From Diplosphaera chodatii (taxonomy: Eukaryota; Chlorophyta; Trebouxiophyceae; Prasiolales; Stichococcaceae): a stretch of DNA of 64,000 nucleotides. The stretch spans positions 496,001 through 560,000 of the forward strand of contig JAALGY010000057.1 of the NCBI GenBank assembly GCA_032358165.1, in the 5' to 3' direction. Under the pieces are notes generated by a model, which had not been told where the DNA came from, did no database searches, and saw only the letters and a program-made list of their open reading frames with translations. The translations under genes were made by a program, and so were the position numbers. Within the stretch, counting starts at the first letter, position 1; every line of letters starts with the position of its first letter. This document shows, piece by piece, positions 60,801 to 64,000 of the stretch.

Positions 60801-62330
60801 CATGGCCAGAGGTGCACAGGTAGGACAACGCTGGTTTCAGAACAGCAAACCCCGTCCAGAACAGCTAGGTGCGAACTTCCTGAATTGGGTACATGCTCGT
60901 CGCTGCTCAGCTGGGGTAGCCAAGGTCCTGCTGCACAGTGTGCCTGGGCTCAGACAACTGTCACAGTGACATCACGGCGTTCGGCTGCATGTGCAGCAGT
61001 CGGTCGCTTTTCCCCGCCCATCTGAACGCAATGCAGGCTAGGTGCACCCTCTGTCATACGCAGCGATGCAGGCCATGCGCTGCACCCTCGAGGCGGCTGT
61101 GCAGCGCAGGCACTTCAGGCTCATCTACGTCCGCTGGGCCGACTGAAGGCAGTCGTCTTCTTTCCACTGCAGGTCTGAAAAGCTGACAGGCGGCCACCCG
61201 CCCACCACACAGCCGCAGGACTGCGCGACGTGCGGCCTGCACCTGCCTGCCAACTTCTACTGCGTCACCAAGCGTCGCCACACTGGGCGCCATGGTATCT
61301 GCAGGCAGGGGCTGTGATGAGGTCCAGCTCCCTGTACAAAGCTTGTAGTGATCACGGCCACAGGTGCCGGCAACCTCTGTGCCATATTGCCAGCCGTGCG
61401 CGTGCCATGTGGTTGTCATTAAATCATGTCACCTGATCCCGCAACTTGGCAACCAACACCCAAAGTTTTGCTGATCAGGGTCGGCACTGTCAGGCCGTGT
61501 GCTGACGTGCTACCTGAGTCCCTTGCCAGACTGCTGCTGTCGTCTGCACGCACTGCACGTGCTCAGCGCGCGTGCGCCATGTCATTGATGCATGTCGAAC
61601 TGCTGCAGGGCGTGCCAGAGTGAGTACAACCGTGATCGAGCGCTCAGCATGTGTCGAGAGGTGCCAAGCACGAAGACGTGCCCGTCCTGTGGCAAGGTGA
61701 ATGCTCGGTTGTTTGCTTCAGACTTGACTGCGCGGTGCGCAGATGACTTGCTGCAACCGAAGAGCAGCATTCAGATCAGAGAGGACGCACAAAAGGGCGT
61801 GTGGGGAATCCTGCATGGGTGCAGGTCCCATATGAACATGGTCTGGTCTTGCACCATTTCGGGACTGCCATTTGTTCGTTCCAGGAGAAGGCCGCTTCGC
61901 TTTTTTTCCGGCAGACGGGCGCCAAGGATGGGCTGCAGTCATCTTGCCGCGATTGCAAGAGGGTGACGACACGGCAACTGCAAAGAGAGAGGCTGGCCCC
62001 GCCGCCGTTTGTGGTCGCTCCACTGAAGCGGTGCAGCGCCTGCGGCTCGGTGATTCAACACCTCGGCTGCTGTGCACGCTCGGTTGTGGGTGCATCGGCA
62101 GACTGTGAGCGACTGCATCTGCATGTTCACTGCAGAATTGCAGCAGAGATCTGGTATGGGCCACGTGCTTGCAGGACAAGGCCCCTCAGGGTTTCCACAG
62201 AGCGCCGCATACGTCAGATGGGAGGGACAGCATCTGCATAGTATGCAAGAACAGCGGCCGCAGGCGCAGATGTCAGGCGGCAAGAAGTTCCAGCAGCCGT
62301 GAAGGCAGCAGCCAGACTGGCGTCGTGTAG
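60044..62330 (+). CDS. Protein of four tandem CxxC-CxxC zinc-ribbon modules
   Basis: Five exons join in phase: one ending 60741 (start at 60044 MHFSSVARIQ, or an exon starting at 60458), 61173-61304, 61609-61696, 61885-62049 and 62175-62330. A Gln/Ala/Ser/Gly-rich linker precedes four modules of the form C-x2-C-x(n)-F-x(n)-(D)G-x4-C-x2-C. Module 1: RCQQCSKTYPLRLFPP, LTPDGRHVLCYGCRADANRQ. Module 2: DCATCGLHLPANFYCVTKRR, HTGRHGICRACQSEYNRDRA. Module 3: TCPSCGK, ASLFFRQTGAKDGLQSSCRD, CKR. Module 4: RCSACGS, GFHRAPHTSDGRDSICIVCK. Each should bind one zinc. Modules 3 and 4 are split by introns at the same point, right after CxxCG, a trace of internal exon duplication. The pattern recalls the zinc ribbon of HNH/endonuclease-VII-like proteins, but no nuclease motif is present. 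One intron (from 61305) would start GC. The function is unknown. Confidence 0.65.
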
Positions 62331-63586
62331 GCATGTGAGTGTTCTTGCAGAAGCAGTGAATCCTGCATGTCCGGCGTCTTGTCGTCCTGCGATCGTGTCG
62401 GCACATCATTTTTGTGGGTTAGCCGGGTTTAGCCATAGTCACAGTGCACGATATTGTATTGCAATGCTGTTGGCAGGTTGGGGTTGAAGCGCTACCGTGT
62501 GTGCGAAGCTTCCTCCGATCCGTGCATCAAATGACAACAGCTGGTGTAAGCGGCCACAATGTATGGCAATGTGGATGTATTTGGCGGAGTGGGCAGGCCC
62601 TGTACCTATCTACATGTTGGACCCGGGTGGCGGAAGCTGTGAGCATGGAAGCAGGCATGCAGGGGCCATGTTGGCACTCCGCTGTCTGCCAGATGCCCAG
62701 TTCCGGACAACCACTTCTGCACCTATCTGATTGCACATCTCACCTGCTAGCTTGTGACACAGGCACGGGCGGATCGATCTTATGTAGGATGCATGCCGGC
62801 AAAGTTGCATGCGCGGCGTGACTTGTGCAGTGATTCCTGACCTTGAGCGCAAGCAACACAGCTGACTGCTACGTCACTGACGAAGCAACCAGAATACGCG
62901 CTGCTTGCCGTGGAGTGTTGCTGGGTGCCAATCACAGAGGCAGTCAGACAGAAATGGAGTCGAATGCGACTGCTCATCTCCCCAACACCAACACTTCTCC
63001 ACGACCAACGCGCCAGACAGATGCACATGGGTGAGCGTCACTGTTCTGCGCAGCATCTCAGGATGCCCGTTTGCTACCAACAGGAACATGCACACCGTGC
63101 TGTGCTGCGCAAAATACGCCCTGATTCGGGCGCAGTTTTTCCATGCAGGGTGATACACCAGAGGTGAAGGAGACAGGTCATGCACTTGAGTAGCGTTGCG
63201 CGGATTCAGACCAGAGCACCGGCAGCACCAGGGTGCTGGGCTATACATGACAGACATCGCCGGTTGCCGCTCTGCCTTGCAGCGACTGCCCCGCAGAAGC
63301 TGCAGCGGTGCCGATTGCGGAGCTACTGCCCCTCGGCACTGGCAACAAGGTGTCAGCACGCACATCCGCAGCGTCATACACCCATTAGCAGGAATGGCGG
63401 CCGGTGCACATGCCTGTCCATCTGGACTGCCAGCGCAAGTCAGGGGCGAGCAGCGCGGTCTGCAGATGACGACGTTGAGGTCTATGCAGAGGTGAAGCCA
63501 TCGAGCTTCCAAGGTGCTTTCGCCATGCTGCACAGCATGGCAGCGTGCGCAACCGGCAAGCTGAACAGACGTGCCTTCCACTGCAG
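62331..63586. other. Upstream region of the second zinc-ribbon copy
   Basis: This is the copy B equivalent of 59174-60457. The ATG at 63180 (MHLSSVARIQ) matches that at 60044, but its frame does not lead into the module frame as it does in copy A. This stretch is therefore either spliced differently or not coding. No other feature is seen. Confidence 0.4.
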
Positions 63587-63960
63587 GGTCAGCTGGTGGC
63601 GCACAGCCCAGCTGACATTACCGATGGTGCAGCAGCAGCAGCGGCAGCAGCAGACATGCAGCCGGCTGCTGCTGAGCAACCGCATGACCGCCAGGCAGAC
63701 AGCACCAGCGGCGGTGGCACGAAGTGCTGCCAGCGATGCAACAAACGCTACTCCCTCAGACTCTTTCCGCACAGCAGACTGACGCCAGATGGCAGGCATG
63801 CGCTGTGCTACGGCTGCCGAGCGGAGGTGAATCAGGAGCGGCGGCCCCAGAGCTCCAGGTGAGCAAACGAACGCACAGTTCTGCAGGTCGGTTCTGCCGC
63901 CGTCAGCCGCTGAGTCGTGCCAGAGGTGCACACCTAGGGAAGGGGTTTGTCCAAGAGCAG
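62401..63960. repeat. Tandem duplication, copy B
   Basis: Direct-orientation copy of 59243-60800. Similarity continues past the first zinc-ribbon exon (GCCAGAGGTGCACA at 63918 and 60807) towards the window's end, so the true unit is at least 3.1 kb and copy B is incomplete here. Confidence 0.9.
63587..63858 (+). CDS. Zinc-ribbon module exon, duplicate gene, 3' part outside window
   Basis: The exon follows CTGCAG and ends AG before GTGAGC, as in copy A. It reads GQLVAHSPADITDG, an Ala/Gln-rich linker, then KCCQRCNKRYSLRLFPHSRL and TPDGRHALCYGCRAEVNQER. All four zinc-binding cysteines, the LRLFP core and the TPDGRH turn are kept, so the module is under protein-level constraint although the exon is only about 77% identical to copy A. 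Module 2 and later exons would lie right of 64000. Whether the copy is a working gene cannot be told. Confidence 0.55.
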
Positions 63961-64000
63961 GAGACCTGCCCCGGACGAGTGCATTGCTCCTCGAGGTACT

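Noticed and set aside
62874..63581. 235-codon minus-strand ORF, with a 171-codon counterpart at 59924-60439
   Set aside because: Kept open in both copies mainly because the DNA is so similar; it is Cys/Pro/Leu-biased, has no motif and lies antisense to the zinc-ribbon gene's upstream region.
59174..64000. A transposon as the cause of the duplicated block
   Set aside because: No terminal repeats, target-site duplications or transposase/reverse-transcriptase motifs were found; a simple tandem segmental duplication fits better.

Overview
The window is nuclear DNA of a green alga, most likely a trebouxiophyte-like chlorophyte. It is GC-rich and dense in short introns. Most introns start GTGAG or GTGCG and end (C)TGCAG. 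The gene content is plant-type: cycloartenol synthase, a bipartite thylakoid-lumen presequence, and plant-like complex I and His-tRNA synthetase. Long single-frame ORFs are therefore mostly shadows. The models below were built by joining exons with matching splice phase and family-like peptide sequence; no transcript data were available.

Layout. 195-2815 (+) is the 3' part of a leucine-rich-repeat gene. 3987-5360 (+) encodes a small thylakoid-lumen protein. 5594-9751 (-) is the spliceosomal cyclophilin CWC27, divergent from TMCO1 (10195-11708, +). 12818-15294 (-) is a basic nuclear protein with RAD51AP1-like ends, followed by a weak small gene (15490-16012, -) and a triple-KH RNA-binding protein (16580-19635, -). 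The KH gene diverges from the rRNA-processing factor CGR1 (20040-21212, +). A single-exon peroxisomal urate oxidase (21584-22462, -) diverges from cycloartenol synthase (22804-27918, +). Then come an F-box/LRR gene (28477-29920, -) and a GH1 glycosidase (30853-34725, -), which diverges from the complex I subunit NDUFS8/TYKY (35216-37203, +). A small secreted 10-cysteine protein (37830-39137, -) diverges from cytosolic histidyl-tRNA synthetase (40005-46265, +). An LRR protein (46653-48022, -) diverges from a roughly 10-kb, about 25-exon gene with an N-terminal Nudix domain (48698-59173, +). The right end (59243-64000) is a tandem duplication of about 3.15 kb carrying genes built from repeated CxxC...DG...CxxC zinc-ribbon modules; the second copy leaves the window.

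Most genes are unrelated housekeeping functions: splicing, ribosome biogenesis, translation, respiration, sterol and purine metabolism. They are arranged as divergent pairs sharing 340-870 bp of intergenic DNA. The least explained parts are the knottin-like secreted protein, the four-module zinc-ribbon gene and its duplicate, the Nudix-headed giant, and two decoy copies of exon ends sitting next to their real exons.
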